IMG/VR virus record: IMGVR_UViG_3300036791_000797
Location: 1 to 64,000 of that record
Source: a virus
DNA: 64,000 nucleotides
Strand: one strand, 5' to 3'
The notes beneath the pieces were generated by a model. That model worked only from the letters and a program-made list of their open reading frames with translations. It did no database searches and was not told the DNA's origin. Below are positions 33,611 to 40,774 of this stretch, one piece after another (positions within the stretch are counted from its first letter, which is position 1; each line of letters begins with the position of its first letter). The translations under genes and the position numbers were made by a program.

Positions 33611-33882
33611 CTCCGACCCTCCTCCTGGGCAGGCTGGTCCGAGCCCTTCTGGTCATCCTCCTCCAGCCGGGCCACCAGGTCCTCCTTCTTGCCGGACTTC
33701 GGCAGGTCCCGCTCGGCTAGCTCGTCCTTCAACTCCGCCACCGTGGACTCGGAGTAGGAGGATCCCTCCTGGGTCTCTGCTTCCGGAGTCAGGCCCTGCA
33801 TCTCGGCACGGGCGCGCTCTTCGTCCTCGCGTTGTTTGGTAGCCATCTGCTGGGCCACCTCTTGGCTCGTATCGTGGGTCAT
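33607..33882 (-). CDS. Small SAP-domain protein
   Basis: 91 residues. Charged helical N terminus, then a SAP-like segment at 45-75 (STVAELKDELAERDLPKSGK then KEDLVARLEE), a DNA-binding helix-extension-helix. Its ATG (33880-33882) is 24 bases from the divergent ATG 33907 and has TATCAC 7 bases upstream, so it is probably leaderless. Confidence 0.65.
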   Translation of the reverse strand: MTHDTSQEVAQQMATKQREDEERARAEMQGLTPEAETQEGSSYSESTVAELKDELAERDLPKSGKKEDLVARLEEDDQKGSDQPAQEEGRS

Positions 33883-33889
33883 AGTCGTA

Positions 33890-33899
33890 GTGATACCCT
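33890..33899. promoter_or_regulatory. Overlapping divergent -10 boxes
   Basis: Plus strand: TGA-TACCCT (-10 at 33894-33899), 7 bases before ATG 33907, extended -10 type. Minus strand: TATCAC (33895-33890), 7 bases before the ATG at 33882. The two boxes share 2 bp; neither has a clear -35. Confidence 0.45.
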
Positions 33900-33906
33900 C
33901 CGACCC

Positions 33907-34098
33907 ATGACCGACACCGCTCCTACCCCGCCTGATCCCGCCGCCTCTGACAGCCCGGTAGCCGACGATGTGGCCGCCGTGGTGGACTCCCTCAAGCAGC
34001 TAATAGCCACTGTCCAGCAGGAGTTCGACGCCCTGCGGGTGACGGTGCAGACCAAGATCGATGAGGTCCAGACCAAGCTGGCCAACATCCGCCAGTAA
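33907..34098 (+). CDS. Small coiled-coil protein
   Basis: 63 residues. Disordered acidic first 20, then a heptad-patterned helix (VVDSLKQLIATVQQEFDALRV...) likely to form a coiled coil. Leaderless start. Unknown role. Confidence 0.6.
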   Translation: MTDTAPTPPDPAASDSPVADDVAAVVDSLKQLIATVQQEFDALRVTVQTKIDEVQTKLANIRQ

Positions 34099-34169
34099 GA
34101 GACCACTTGAAACGGTCTTAGCATCACCCTTTGTGTGGCGAGCCCGTGGTCCTGGGTAAAACCCCCGGC

Positions 34170-34343
34170 ATGGCACTTGGAATCGCTCTGATCATCATCG
34201 GCTTCATTTTTCTGGCCTTCCTGATCTTCCCCTTCCACGTCCTGCTGGGGGTGCTGGCGATAGCCCTGGGCATCCTGGACCTGTTCTGGGCGGGCCGGAC
34301 CTGGCGAGGGGGCTACACCGGTCCCCGCCGGTACTACTACTAG
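34170..34343 (+). CDS. Small membrane protein with two hydrophobic stretches
   Basis: 57 residues from ATG 34170, which has TAAAAC 7 bases upstream; TTG 34131 in frame is the alternative. Residues 2-38 are hydrophobic, probably a helical hairpin (ALGIALIIIGFIFLAFLIF, then VLLGVLAIALGILDLFW), followed by a basic aromatic tail (RRYYY). Could be a holin-like protein, but there is no direct evidence. Confidence 0.55.
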   Translation: MALGIALIIIGFIFLAFLIFPFHVLLGVLAIALGILDLFWAGRTWRGGYTGPRRYYY

Positions 34344-34350
34344 GAGGACC

Positions 34351-34605
34351 ATGCCTGCCCAGCGTTGTCCCGGCTGTAGCGCTCCTCTGCCCGAGGAGCG
34401 TCACCGGGAGGAGACCATCCGCACCGAGAGCGGCTACCAGATCCCCGTCATCGTCTGCCCCAACCATCCCCGCGGCACCCTGACCATCGGCCCGCCCGAA
34501 GGGTTCCGCTTGATGGAGGACGACCTCCAGGCCCCCGGCGCGTCCGAGCCCCCTCCGGTGATAGAGGGGGCTCGGGTGGCTCAGGGCCGGGTCAGCGACG
34601 TTTAG
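34351..34605 (+). CDS. Small zinc-ribbon protein
   Basis: 84 residues; AGGAGG three bases before the ATG. CPGCSAPL at the N terminus and C-P-N-H 30 residues later form a probable zinc site. The stop overlaps the stop of the convergent ArdC-like gene (TTTAG). Confidence 0.6.
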   Translation: MPAQRCPGCSAPLPEERHREETIRTESGYQIPVIVCPNHPRGTLTIGPPEGFRLMEDDLQAPGASEPPPVIEGARVAQGRVSDV

Positions 34606-35693
34606 ACCAGGCTGGCCACCTCCTCGGCGGCCTCTGCGGGGCTCTCAGGGGCCTCAGCATCGTCCTTGGCGTACTTGATGCCCTGGATGTAGTCGGCGGC
34701 CTCGGAGGCCTTGGTGGCGGCCTGGAGGAGCCATTTGGGCTCGTCGGCCAGCTTGCGGAGCCAGCCCTGCAGGTAGGCGGCCGAGTTGTCCACCGTCTCG
34801 TTGTCGATCCCGGCGATCCCGCACAGCATGGCGGCGGTCATCTCGGCCACAAGCTCCTCCTTGGAGTAGCTGGTGTCCCCGAAGTGGTGCATCTCCATGA
34901 GGTCCTTGCGGGCCAGGCGGCTGGCGTGGCCGGTGGAGTGGCCCATCTCATGGAACAGCGTCGAGTAGTACTCCTCGGCCCCGTCGAACTGGTGGCGCTC
35001 GGGCATGCCGATGTAGTCGGCCGAGGGGCTGTAGTAGGCCCGGTTGCCGCCGTGGCGGACATCCACCTCGGTGTAGCCGGAGGCGATGGCCTCGGCCGCC
35101 TCGATGGGATCGAACTCCTCGGGGGCCTCGCCGGGGGCCGCGGGCAGGAGCTTCTCGGGCAACGTCTCGGCGGCCACCTGGTCCTGGTTCCAGACGTGGT
35201 AGGTCTTGAGGAGGGGGATGCGTTTGCGGCTCTTCTTGCCGGTGGCCTCATCGATCTCGGTGATGTAGATCTGGATCCACAGGGTGATCTCGGTGCCCTT
35301 CTCGCCCTTGCGGACACCGCGAGGGGTGGGATCGACACTGCCGTCTTCGAGGACCGGCGAGAAGTACTTGACGATGTCGCGGCCCTTGGCGTTCTGGCCG
35401 ACGACGGTGCGGACCATGCCGCCCTGGCGCGCCCACTCGTTGTAGGTGCCCCAGCGGTTGGACTTGTAGCCCTTGTCCAGGGCCTCGGCCAGGAGGATCC
35501 AGGGGTTGATGCCCCGGTAGTTCCGGCCTGTCGAGAGGGAGATCGGGAACATGGACACGCCGTCCACGTTCTTCCAGGACCGGTGCCAGGTCAGACGGCC
35601 CTCGGCCACGATCTGGGCGATGAGCTTGTCGGAGATGTCGCCGTACACGTCCCGGCGAGGCTTGGCGGACTTGGACTTCTTGGTGGTGGTCAT
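34602..35693 (-). CDS. ArdC-like antirestriction protein with zincin motif
   Basis: 363 residues from the leaderless ATG at 35693. The N-terminal half (residues 14-175) fits the ArdC ssDNA-binding domain (ISDKLIAQIVAEGRLTWHR, GRNYRGINPWIL, NRWGTYNEW). The C-terminal half has the metalloprotease HEMGH at 248-252 and KEELVAEM at 278-285. ArdC-type proteins protect incoming DNA against restriction; here it would act early after infection. Its promoter is a copy of the repeated cassette. Confidence 0.82.
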   Translation of the reverse strand: MTTTKKSKSAKPRRDVYGDISDKLIAQIVAEGRLTWHRSWKNVDGVSMFPISLSTGRNYRGINPWILLAEALDKGYKSNRWGTYNEWARQGGMVRTVVGQNAKGRDIVKYFSPVLEDGSVDPTPRGVRKGEKGTEITLWIQIYITEIDEATGKKSRKRIPLLKTYHVWNQDQVAAETLPEKLLPAAPGEAPEEFDPIEAAEAIASGYTEVDVRHGGNRAYYSPSADYIGMPERHQFDGAEEYYSTLFHEMGHSTGHASRLARKDLMEMHHFGDTSYSKEELVAEMTAAMLCGIAGIDNETVDNSAAYLQGWLRKLADEPKWLLQAATKASEAADYIQGIKYAKDDAEAPESPAEAAEEVASLV

Positions 35694-35700
35694 GGCAGGT

Positions 35701-35729
35701 ACGTTAGCAAGGATCCTTAGAGAAGTCAA
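35701..35729 (-). promoter_or_regulatory. Promoter cassette copy 1 (ArdC-like gene)
   Basis: On the minus strand: TTGACT (35729-35724), 17 bases, TAACGT (35706-35701), 7 bases, ATG. Leaderless. Confidence 0.8.
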
Positions 35730-35888
35730 GTCGGCCCGGCAACGGCTAGGCTCAGGCCAGCGCGGTAGTTAGCCCGTCTGGTCCTAGGCCCCCAGGCCCC
35801 GACTAAGTCCCCCATCGGGCATCGGGAGCGGCGAGTCTCGAAATCCGCGACAGGACCGGTCAAACGTGGGACGGTCCACCTACGAGAA

Positions 35889-35910
35889 GAGCCGCCCCGG
35901 AGGGCGGCTC
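35889..35910 (-). terminator. Terminator between accessory genes
   Basis: GAGCCGCCC/GGGCGGCTC perfect 9-bp stem with a 4-base CGGA-type loop, downstream of the gene ending at 35931. A second hairpin (GGACCG/CGGTCC, 35853-35877) follows. The remaining spacer to 35730 holds no gene. Confidence 0.65.
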
Positions 35911-35930
35911 AAGTGGGAGATAGTGGGGGA

Positions 35931-36323
35931 TCAGGACTGCTCGGCCCCGCATTGGTTGCAGTAGGTGGTCCAGCGCCAGCCGTCGCCGCTGTCGTCAGGG
36001 ACGGCGTAGCCCTCCAGGTCGAAGAACCCGCTGAACAGGTTGTCCGAGTAGCAGGTGGCGCAGGGGGCGTGCGTGGGGCGGGTGACGGTCAGGATGGTGT
36101 CATGGCGCTCGATGGCGTAGCCCAGTCCCTTCAGGGCGTCAGCCAGGTCGTCGGCCAGGCGAGAGGCCTCACCGGAGTGATCCAGATCGGCGCTGACGGT
36201 GACGGCCCCAGCGAAGCCTTTGCGAACCCGCACGCCCTCGCGGCGGCGGTCGAAGGAGGGCACGAAGCCAGCCTTACGAAGCTGACGGCTCACGCCCTGG
36301 GCGGAGATCTTGGTGGTGGTCAT
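35931..36323 (-). CDS. Zinc-ribbon hypothetical protein
   Basis: 130 residues from the leaderless ATG at 36323. Residues 1-85 are basic then alpha/beta, with SRQLRKAGFVPSFDRRREG; residues 88-126 contain CATCYSDN and CNQCGAE, a zinc ribbon. The start is fixed by the cassette promoter. Function unknown. Confidence 0.7.
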   Translation of the reverse strand: MTTTKISAQGVSRQLRKAGFVPSFDRRREGVRVRKGFAGAVTVSADLDHSGEASRLADDLADALKGLGYAIERHDTILTVTRPTHAPCATCYSDNLFSGFFDLEGYAVPDDSGDGWRWTTYCNQCGAEQS

Positions 36324-36330
36324 GGCAGTC

Positions 36331-36359
36331 ACATTAGCAGGTTTCCTTAGAGGAGTCCA
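36331..36359 (-). promoter_or_regulatory. Promoter cassette copy 2
   Basis: TGGACT (36359-36354), 17 bases, TAATGT (36336-36331), 7 bases, ATG 36323. The TAA of the -10 box is the stop codon of the gene at 36334-36501. Confidence 0.8.
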
Positions 36360-36501
36360 GTCGCTCCTGCTCAGCTTGAGTCCGGCCGGTGAGGGCGTTG
36401 CGGACTTCTCCACAGCGGGTGCAGGTGGTGGTGGATTGCCGCCAGTCCGCCCGGTTGGGCGGATCAGGGGCGGAGTCATGGGTGAAGGGCTCGCAGGGCA
36501 T
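36334..36501 (-). CDS. Small CxxC protein ending in the promoter cassette
   Basis: 55 residues; the ATG overlaps the previous stop by one base (TGATG). CTRCGEV near residue 27 is a half zinc site. The C terminus LDSSKETC and the TAA stop are read from the cassette that drives the next gene, so the -35 and -10 boxes are inside this coding region. Confidence 0.55.
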   Translation of the reverse strand: MPCEPFTHDSAPDPPNRADWRQSTTTCTRCGEVRNALTGRTQAEQERLDSSKETC

Positions 36502-36830
36502 CAGACCGTCACCTCGGAAAGCTCACGGGGCAGGCCGTGCCATTCGCGCAGTGCCCGCTTGTGGGGCTGGCCAAGCTCCTCAGCCAACCGGACGAAGGCG
36601 GCGTCGATGTGGCGCTGGGACCTGGTCATGGCCTCGTCGCGGGTGACGTAGGCCAGACCCCTGATCTGCTGGGTCTGGGACAGGCCGACGCTGGGGTTGC
36701 CCTCGGCATCGACCAGCTTGATGACCGGCACGTAGGGGAACTTGGGGTTACGGCCCCGCTTGGCGGCCGAGGCGATCCCGAAGAAGTTGCGGGCCTGGAG
36801 CCCCTCGATGGTTTTCTGGATGGTGGTCAC
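36501..36830 (-). CDS. Hypothetical protein, leaderless GTG start
   Basis: 109 residues beginning MTTIQKTIEGL at GTG 36830. Middle: FFGIASAAKRGRNPKFPYVP and DEAMTRSQRHIDAAFVRLAEEL, basic and helical. The start is fixed by a cassette promoter 8 bases upstream. No family recognised. Confidence 0.65.
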   Translation of the reverse strand: MTTIQKTIEGLQARNFFGIASAAKRGRNPKFPYVPVIKLVDAEGNPSVGLSQTQQIRGLAYVTRDEAMTRSQRHIDAAFVRLAEELGQPHKRALREWHGLPRELSEVTV

Positions 36831-36838
36831 GGGAAGAC

Positions 36839-36867
36839 ACGTTAGCAGGAATCCTTAGAGGAGTCCA
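36839..36867 (-). promoter_or_regulatory. Promoter cassette copy 3
   Basis: TGGACT (36867-36862), 17 bases, TAACGT (36844-36839), 8 bases, GTG 36830. It lies directly behind the stop of the Toprim-like gene. Confidence 0.8.
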
Positions 36868-36868
36868 G

Positions 36869-37876
36869 TCAGTCGTCAGGATCAGTGTCCTCGGGCCAGG
36901 TCATGTCGGCCACGGCCTCGGCAATGGCCTGCGGCAGGGCCTGGCGCTCACTGAGCCATTCCCCCTTCACCTGGCGGCGGATGTCGGCATCGAGGTGCTG
37001 GCGGAACCATCGCCGGAGCAGGGCGTCCAACTCCGGGACCGGGATACCGTCGGCCTCGGCCTTGCCGTGATCGTCCAGGAGATCCCAGTCCCGAGCCTGC
37101 TGCACGGTCAGGGCCAGGCGCTTCCAGTCCAGCCACCCGCCCGGCCGGGAGGGGATCCCCTGGGGCAGCCAGCCGTCCGGCTTGGCCAGCCCGAACCACT
37201 TCTCCACCCAGGCCACCGTGTCGCGCACCAGGGGCCGGTAGATGTTCCTCTCCCCGGCGTCGTCGCGGTCCCCGATGTGACCGATGATGGTGGGGATGCC
37301 GCGGGAGGCGGCCTCTCGGGCGATGCGGGTCTTGATCTTCAGCCCGTCCGAGCCCCCGCCTGAGAACACGTTCACGCCATAGGGGGTCGAGATCTGGGTG
37401 ATCCGGGGCATCAGATCGGCGGCCTCACACCACAGCACCAGGTACACGTCCTGGTCCTTCTGAAGGTTGGGCTGGAACTCCTGGGCTCGGGCCATGGTCT
37501 CGCTGGCGAAGTCCTGGGCATCGTCGTAGCTGGGGATGATGAGAGGGTCCGGCGCATGGGCGTCGGCCACCCAGGACTCGGGGATGATCAGCGCCCGGCG
37601 CAGCATGAGCAGGAGGTCCGCGACGTGGGTCTCATGAGCCTCCATGTCCCCGAACTCCTGGGGCTCGGTGTTCTTCTTGCGGTAGGTCAGGCCGTGGCCC
37701 ATGCCGGTCGGGCGCAGGTCGTAGAAGATCCCTCGACCACCACGGGGCAGGGTGCCCTCCCGCTCATGCTGCTGGTAGCGGGCGATGATGTCTTGGGCCA
37801 GAGCCTTCTGGCGGTCGCTGCGCTGGTCTCCATCGGGATCCCAGTCGAGTTGAGGCCCCTTCGGGCGCTCCCCCAT
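36869..37876 (-). CDS. Toprim-domain protein, TopoVI-A/Spo11-like
   Basis: 335 residues. VYLVLWCEAADLM supplies Glu151 and GHIGDRDDAGERN supplies Asp203/Asp205, the E...DxD metal site of a Toprim domain. Upstream, RGIFYDLRPTG with Tyr52 recalls the region that holds the catalytic Tyr in topoisomerase VI A subunits. A GHKL ATPase (TopoVI-B) partner is not seen. It might nick or bind DNA, or act in defence/anti-defence; function is inferred only from the fold. Confidence 0.6.
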   Translation of the reverse strand: MGERPKGPQLDWDPDGDQRSDRQKALAQDIIARYQQHEREGTLPRGGRGIFYDLRPTGMGHGLTYRKKNTEPQEFGDMEAHETHVADLLLMLRRALIIPESWVADAHAPDPLIIPSYDDAQDFASETMARAQEFQPNLQKDQDVYLVLWCEAADLMPRITQISTPYGVNVFSGGGSDGLKIKTRIAREAASRGIPTIIGHIGDRDDAGERNIYRPLVRDTVAWVEKWFGLAKPDGWLPQGIPSRPGGWLDWKRLALTVQQARDWDLLDDHGKAEADGIPVPELDALLRRWFRQHLDADIRRQVKGEWLSERQALPQAIAEAVADMTWPEDTDPDD

Positions 37877-38079
37877 CAGCCCTCCAGCCAGCGCTTGACC
37901 GAGTCAGCGAAGCGCTCGATGTCCTGCTTCATCTTCATGCCGGTCTCGGTGCGGTAGTACACCGTGCCCGTGGCCACGCGGGTGACGGTGCAGATGTCGG
38001 GTCGGGCCGTCCCCGCCTTGGGGGAGCCCTGGATGTAGCGGGCATGCTCGAAACGCGCCCCGGCCTTGAGGTGGGTCAT
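37876..38079 (-). CDS. Small hypothetical protein
   Basis: 67 residues. Beta-rich, basic (TVTRVATGTVYYRTETG) with a C-terminal helix. Overlaps its neighbours by 1 and 4 bases in the operon 38713-36869. Unknown. Confidence 0.6.
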   Translation of the reverse strand: MTHLKAGARFEHARYIQGSPKAGTARPDICTVTRVATGTVYYRTETGMKMKQDIERFADSVKRWLEG

Positions 38080-38282
38080 GACCGCCCCCGCTCAACGTCC
38101 TTGAGGGTGTAACGGCGGAACTCCCGAGCCGCCGTGCGGTACTCGTCGGCCCTGAACTGCATGCGCCGCACAAGCTCGCGCTTGGCCGGGGCGAAGGTCT
38201 TGAACACGTCGTCGCCATTGGGCTCTTCGTCGCTCTCGCGGATGCCGCCGAAGATGCCGTCGGTGTAGATCTGGTAGCTCAT
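38076..38282 (-). CDS. Small hypothetical protein
   Basis: 68 residues. YTDGIFGGIRESDEEPNGDD, then a basic helix (AKRELVRRMQFRADEYRTAAREF). Coupled by ATGA overlaps on both sides. Unknown. Confidence 0.6.
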   Translation of the reverse strand: MSYQIYTDGIFGGIRESDEEPNGDDVFKTFAPAKRELVRRMQFRADEYRTAAREFRRYTLKDVERGRS

Positions 38283-38557
38283 GGCCGTCCGCGCTCGATC
38301 ACGTCGAGGCCGGTGTACCAGCCTGCTGGACGCTCATTGGAGCCCCGGTTGATCCCGGCGTGCAAGTGGTTGGGGGTCTGGCGGTGGTGGGCCTCGGCAT
38401 GGGCCTGGGCCAGTTGGCCTGCGGTCCAGCTAGCCCGCATGGTGAGGCTCTGGTGGCGCTCGGCCAGGTGGGAGGCCAGGTCAGCCCGTTTCCCGGCTTT
38501 GGCGGCCCAGGCGGCCCGTACAGCGGCCTTACGGCGGTCGGTGGCGCGCTGGCTCAT
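38279..38557 (-). CDS. Small basic hypothetical protein
   Basis: 92 residues from ATG 38557. Ala/Arg-rich helix (DRRKAAVRAAWAAKAGKRADL) with many His in the middle (QAHAEAHHRQTPNHLHAG). The ATG overlaps the stop of the small frame upstream (38554). Unknown. Confidence 0.55.
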   Translation of the reverse strand: MSQRATDRRKAAVRAAWAAKAGKRADLASHLAERHQSLTMRASWTAGQLAQAHAEAHHRQTPNHLHAGINRGSNERPAGWYTGLDVIERGRP

Positions 38558-38713
38558 GATTGACCCCACACTTCCGGCCATTGATCGGCCCGGAACTCGT
38601 CCAGGTTCAGATCGGTGTCGCTGACCTGGTACTCCAGGTCGGTGCATTCCCGGCAGGGGCAGTTCCACAGGTCCACCGAGGGATCGTGGACAGGATTGGG
38701 GGGTGGTGGTCAT
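38554..38713 (-). pseudogene. Small CxxC gene with apparent +1 frameshift in a G6/C6 run
   Basis: From the leaderless ATG at 38713, removing one base of the run 38698-38703 gives a 52-residue protein, MTTTPNPVHD...CPCREC...WGQS, whose stop overlaps the next ATG perfectly. Without it the frame runs into a Pro/Arg/Gly-rich nonsense-like stretch that happens to stay open into the next gene. Could be an assembly error, a real mutation, or programmed slippage. Confidence 0.5.
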
Positions 38714-38720
38714 GGCAGTC

Positions 38721-38749
38721 ACATTAGCAGGTTTTCTTAGAGAAGTCCA
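38721..38749 (-). promoter_or_regulatory. Promoter cassette copy 4
   Basis: TGGACT (38749-38744), 17 bases, TAATGT (38726-38721), 7 bases, ATG 38713. Confidence 0.8.
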
Positions 38750-38765
38750 GTCGCCCTGGGAAAGG

Positions 38766-38796
38766 GGAGAGCCCCCGTTGTAGGCGGGGGCTCTCC
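38766..38796 (-). terminator. Strong hairpin terminator
   Basis: Perfect 12-bp stem GGAGAGCCCCCG/CGGGGGCTCTCC around a 7-base loop, just upstream of cassette copy 4. It would end transcripts from the gene at 39050-39190. Between it and that gene (38797-39049) I see no credible gene or tRNA. Confidence 0.75.
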
Positions 38797-39049
38797 AGTC
38801 CAGGTGTACTGCGGCACTACGGTCCTGCCTGATCTCGTACCCGGAGCTTGGTCGCATCGCAGCCTGGCGGGCTCGGGAGCCCTCCCACTCTCTCCGGCAG
38901 GGCTGGCATCCCTGCGTACTCTGTGGTTTTGGTTGTCAGAGGTCAGTTTCCGGGCTCAAGCCGTTCGCGCCGGGGCTCGCATGGACTCGACTACCGCCAC
39001 CAGGGGCCTCCCAGCCCCCGGCGCAGACGGTGCCATGCGTCGGTGAGAT

Positions 39050-39190
39050 CTAATCCTGGACCACCCGGCCCCGGCAGGCCCGCTTGGAGGCGACCCGCTT
39101 CTTCGAGGGGATGGTGCTGGCCCGCAAGGTGACCAGGGGGTTCATGGCTCGCTTGGCGCGAGCCGCCTGAGGTTTGCGGGTGGTGGCCAT
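39050..39190 (-). CDS. Small very basic protein
   Basis: 46 residues from the leaderless ATG at 39190: 16 Arg/Lys, no acidic residue until the last (ATTRKPQAARAKRAMNPLV). Likely nucleic-acid binding. Own cassette promoter and own terminator make it a monocistronic unit. Confidence 0.6.
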   Translation of the reverse strand: MATTRKPQAARAKRAMNPLVTLRASTIPSKKRVASKRACRGRVVQD

Positions 39191-39197
39191 GACAGGT

Positions 39198-39226
39198 ACA
39201 TTAGCAGGAATCCTTAGAGGAGGCAA
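39198..39226 (-). promoter_or_regulatory. Promoter cassette copy 5
   Basis: TTGCCT (39226-39221), 17 bases, TAATGT (39203-39198), 7 bases, ATG 39190. The TAA is the stop of the gene 39201-39638. Confidence 0.75.
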
Positions 39227-39638
39227 GTCGCCTCTGGTGAGGTCGGTACTGACCCAGGGAGTTGGTGGGCACCACCTGGCTACAGGCCGGGCAGTAGGCC
39301 TCACCCTGGCCCGGCCGGGACACGCCGATGTAGGCCAGTGATCCTTCGCAACGCGTCGTCTTGGCGGTGGCCTTCTGACAGCGCTGGCACTGGGGGATCT
39401 CATCGGCCTCGTCCTCGCTCAGGTCCCACTCGCTGGGGTCGGTGACATCGATTGGGTAGACCCGGATCTCGAACCAGGACAGCCCCCGAGGGCGCTGGTA
39501 GCCAGGACGGGCCTGCTTGGGCACCAGGATCCCGCACAGGGTCTTCTCAGCCCCCTCGGGCAGCAGGTGGACACTGGTGGGCGGGGTGGTGGTGTAGAGG
39601 CTCTGAGAGCGGCTCCAGGCCACTGGGGTGAGGCTCAT
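39201..39638 (-). CDS. Zinc-ribbon protein ending in the promoter cassette
   Basis: 145 residues; ATGA overlap with the HNH gene upstream. Two Cys pairs, CQRC near residue 85 and CPAC near 117. The last residues LASSKDSC plus the TAA stop come from the cassette driving the next gene. First half resembles a small beta domain (SVHLLPEGAEKTLCGILVP). Confidence 0.65.
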   Translation of the reverse strand: MSLTPVAWSRSQSLYTTTPPTSVHLLPEGAEKTLCGILVPKQARPGYQRPRGLSWFEIRVYPIDVTDPSEWDLSEDEADEIPQCQRCQKATAKTTRCEGSLAYIGVSRPGQGEAYCPACSQVVPTNSLGQYRPHQRRLASSKDSC

Positions 39639-40351
39639 GACTCAAGCGCCTTGATCAGCATGTTCATAGTGCCCCTCTTTGACCGAGGCATCTGGAAGAC
39701 CGGCTCGGGTGTATGCCCGGCCGAGCCACAGTGGCGACAACGCCAGCCGTCTCGGCGCAGTACCGTTTGGCGGACCTGGTGCCAGTAGGGTGAGGACACG
39801 AACTGGGTGTAGTAGCCCTCGTAAGGCTTGGGTGCATGTAACCAGGGATCGGCGGTGTGAGCGGCCTTGTGACAGGGATCGCACACGGTGATAAGATCGC
39901 CCAGATGAGCATGCTCCTGGGTGTGGTGATCATAGGTGAGATGGTGAATGATCAGCCGTTCCGAGGTCCGTTGCAGAGCTTGCTCTTGGGCTTGGGCATT
40001 GATGTGCGGATTGGTGCCTCGTAGTACCATCTGGGCCTTGAGCCAGCCTGGATCGCCGGGTTGCTTCGACTGCCAGTAGCCGTCAGGGTCAACTTGGCGG
40101 AGATGCCGTTGATGGGCTATCCCGGCCTGGGCCTGTTGCTGTCGTTCGACTAGCTCGGGGTGTAGGGCCAGGTATTGAGCCTTGGTGTCCTCGTCCTGAC
40201 GCCACCAGACGCTTTCCTGTTGCCGAGGCTCCAGATCCCAGAACGAGACCGGAGCCGGGGGTGGGTAGTAGACGGGCTCCGGCCGCGATGGCCTAGAAGG
40301 AGCGGACGCGGGCGTGGTCAGCCACTGCTTCAGTCGCTGCCAGAAGGTCAT
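39635..40351 (-). CDS. HNH endonuclease
   Basis: 238 residues from ATG 40351. A Pro-rich N terminus, then a helical region, then IIHHLTYDHHTQEHAHLGDL leading to CDPCHKAAH, a HNH core with the Cys pairs of the zinc-bound subclass. A second partial HNH-like start follows (RRDGWRCRHCGSAG). Both flanking genes overlap by ATGA, so unlike the other two HNH genes it is embedded in an operon. Confidence 0.75.
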   Translation of the reverse strand: MTFWQRLKQWLTTPASAPSRPSRPEPVYYPPPAPVSFWDLEPRQQESVWWRQDEDTKAQYLALHPELVERQQQAQAGIAHQRHLRQVDPDGYWQSKQPGDPGWLKAQMVLRGTNPHINAQAQEQALQRTSERLIIHHLTYDHHTQEHAHLGDLITVCDPCHKAAHTADPWLHAPKPYEGYYTQFVSSPYWHQVRQTVLRRDGWRCRHCGSAGHTPEPVFQMPRSKRGTMNMLIKALES

Positions 40352-40530
40352 GATTGACCCCTCTTGGCCTTGAGGACGGGCTGACGGTTGCCACAGCGAG
40401 CCACATAGCCGTCGGCGTTGGCCGGGGCGTTGTGGGAGGCCAGGTAGGCCCGGTCCTGCCAGGGCTGCTGGCGTACCGGCACCTCGGTCTGGCCGCACTT
40501 GGGGCAGGTGGCCGTCATGACCTTAGCCAT
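40348..40530 (-). CDS. Small zinc-ribbon protein
   Basis: 60 residues from ATG 40530. CPKCGQTEVPVR at the start and A-R-C-G-N later; basic C terminus. Overlaps both neighbours. Unknown role. Confidence 0.6.
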   Translation of the reverse strand: MAKVMTATCPKCGQTEVPVRQQPWQDRAYLASHNAPANADGYVARCGNRQPVLKAKRGQS

Positions 40531-40774
40531 GGTCGATCCCTGCGGCACTGTAGCCAGTGGATGTCGCTCGCCGTAGACAACGACGGCAGATGATCGGGTG
40601 AACCTGCGCCCAGGACATGCCACCACGAACCGAGATGCGCTTTGCGTCGTCAAGGATTACTGGCGTTCCACAGACTGCCGTGCCAGTTACGAGCCAGCGG
40701 GCATGCCACTTACCTCGGTCATCGACGGGGGCGAAAAACTCGGCGTGACGTGCCGTCAAGCGAGGCTGGTTCAT
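40523..40774 (-). CDS. Small CxxC protein
   Basis: 83 residues from ATG 40774, overlapping the previous stop (ATGA). VCGTPVILDDAKR and IICRRCLRRATS suggest a zinc site of the kind seen in short phage zinc-ribbon proteins. Unknown role. Confidence 0.55.
   Translation of the reverse strand: MNQPRLTARHAEFFAPVDDRGKWHARWLVTGTAVCGTPVILDDAKRISVRGGMSWAQVHPIICRRCLRRATSTGYSAAGIDHG

Noticed and set aside
35730-35888. tRNA-like TCTCGAAATCC stretch
   Set aside because: The flanking bases do not form a 5-bp T stem or an acceptor stem; the region is better explained as terminator hairpins and spacer.
38797-39049. tRNA or small gene in the spacer
   Set aside because: Several short inverted repeats are present, but there is no acceptor stem, T-arm or anticodon arm in register, and the short frames lack starts, ribosome sites and coding-like composition.
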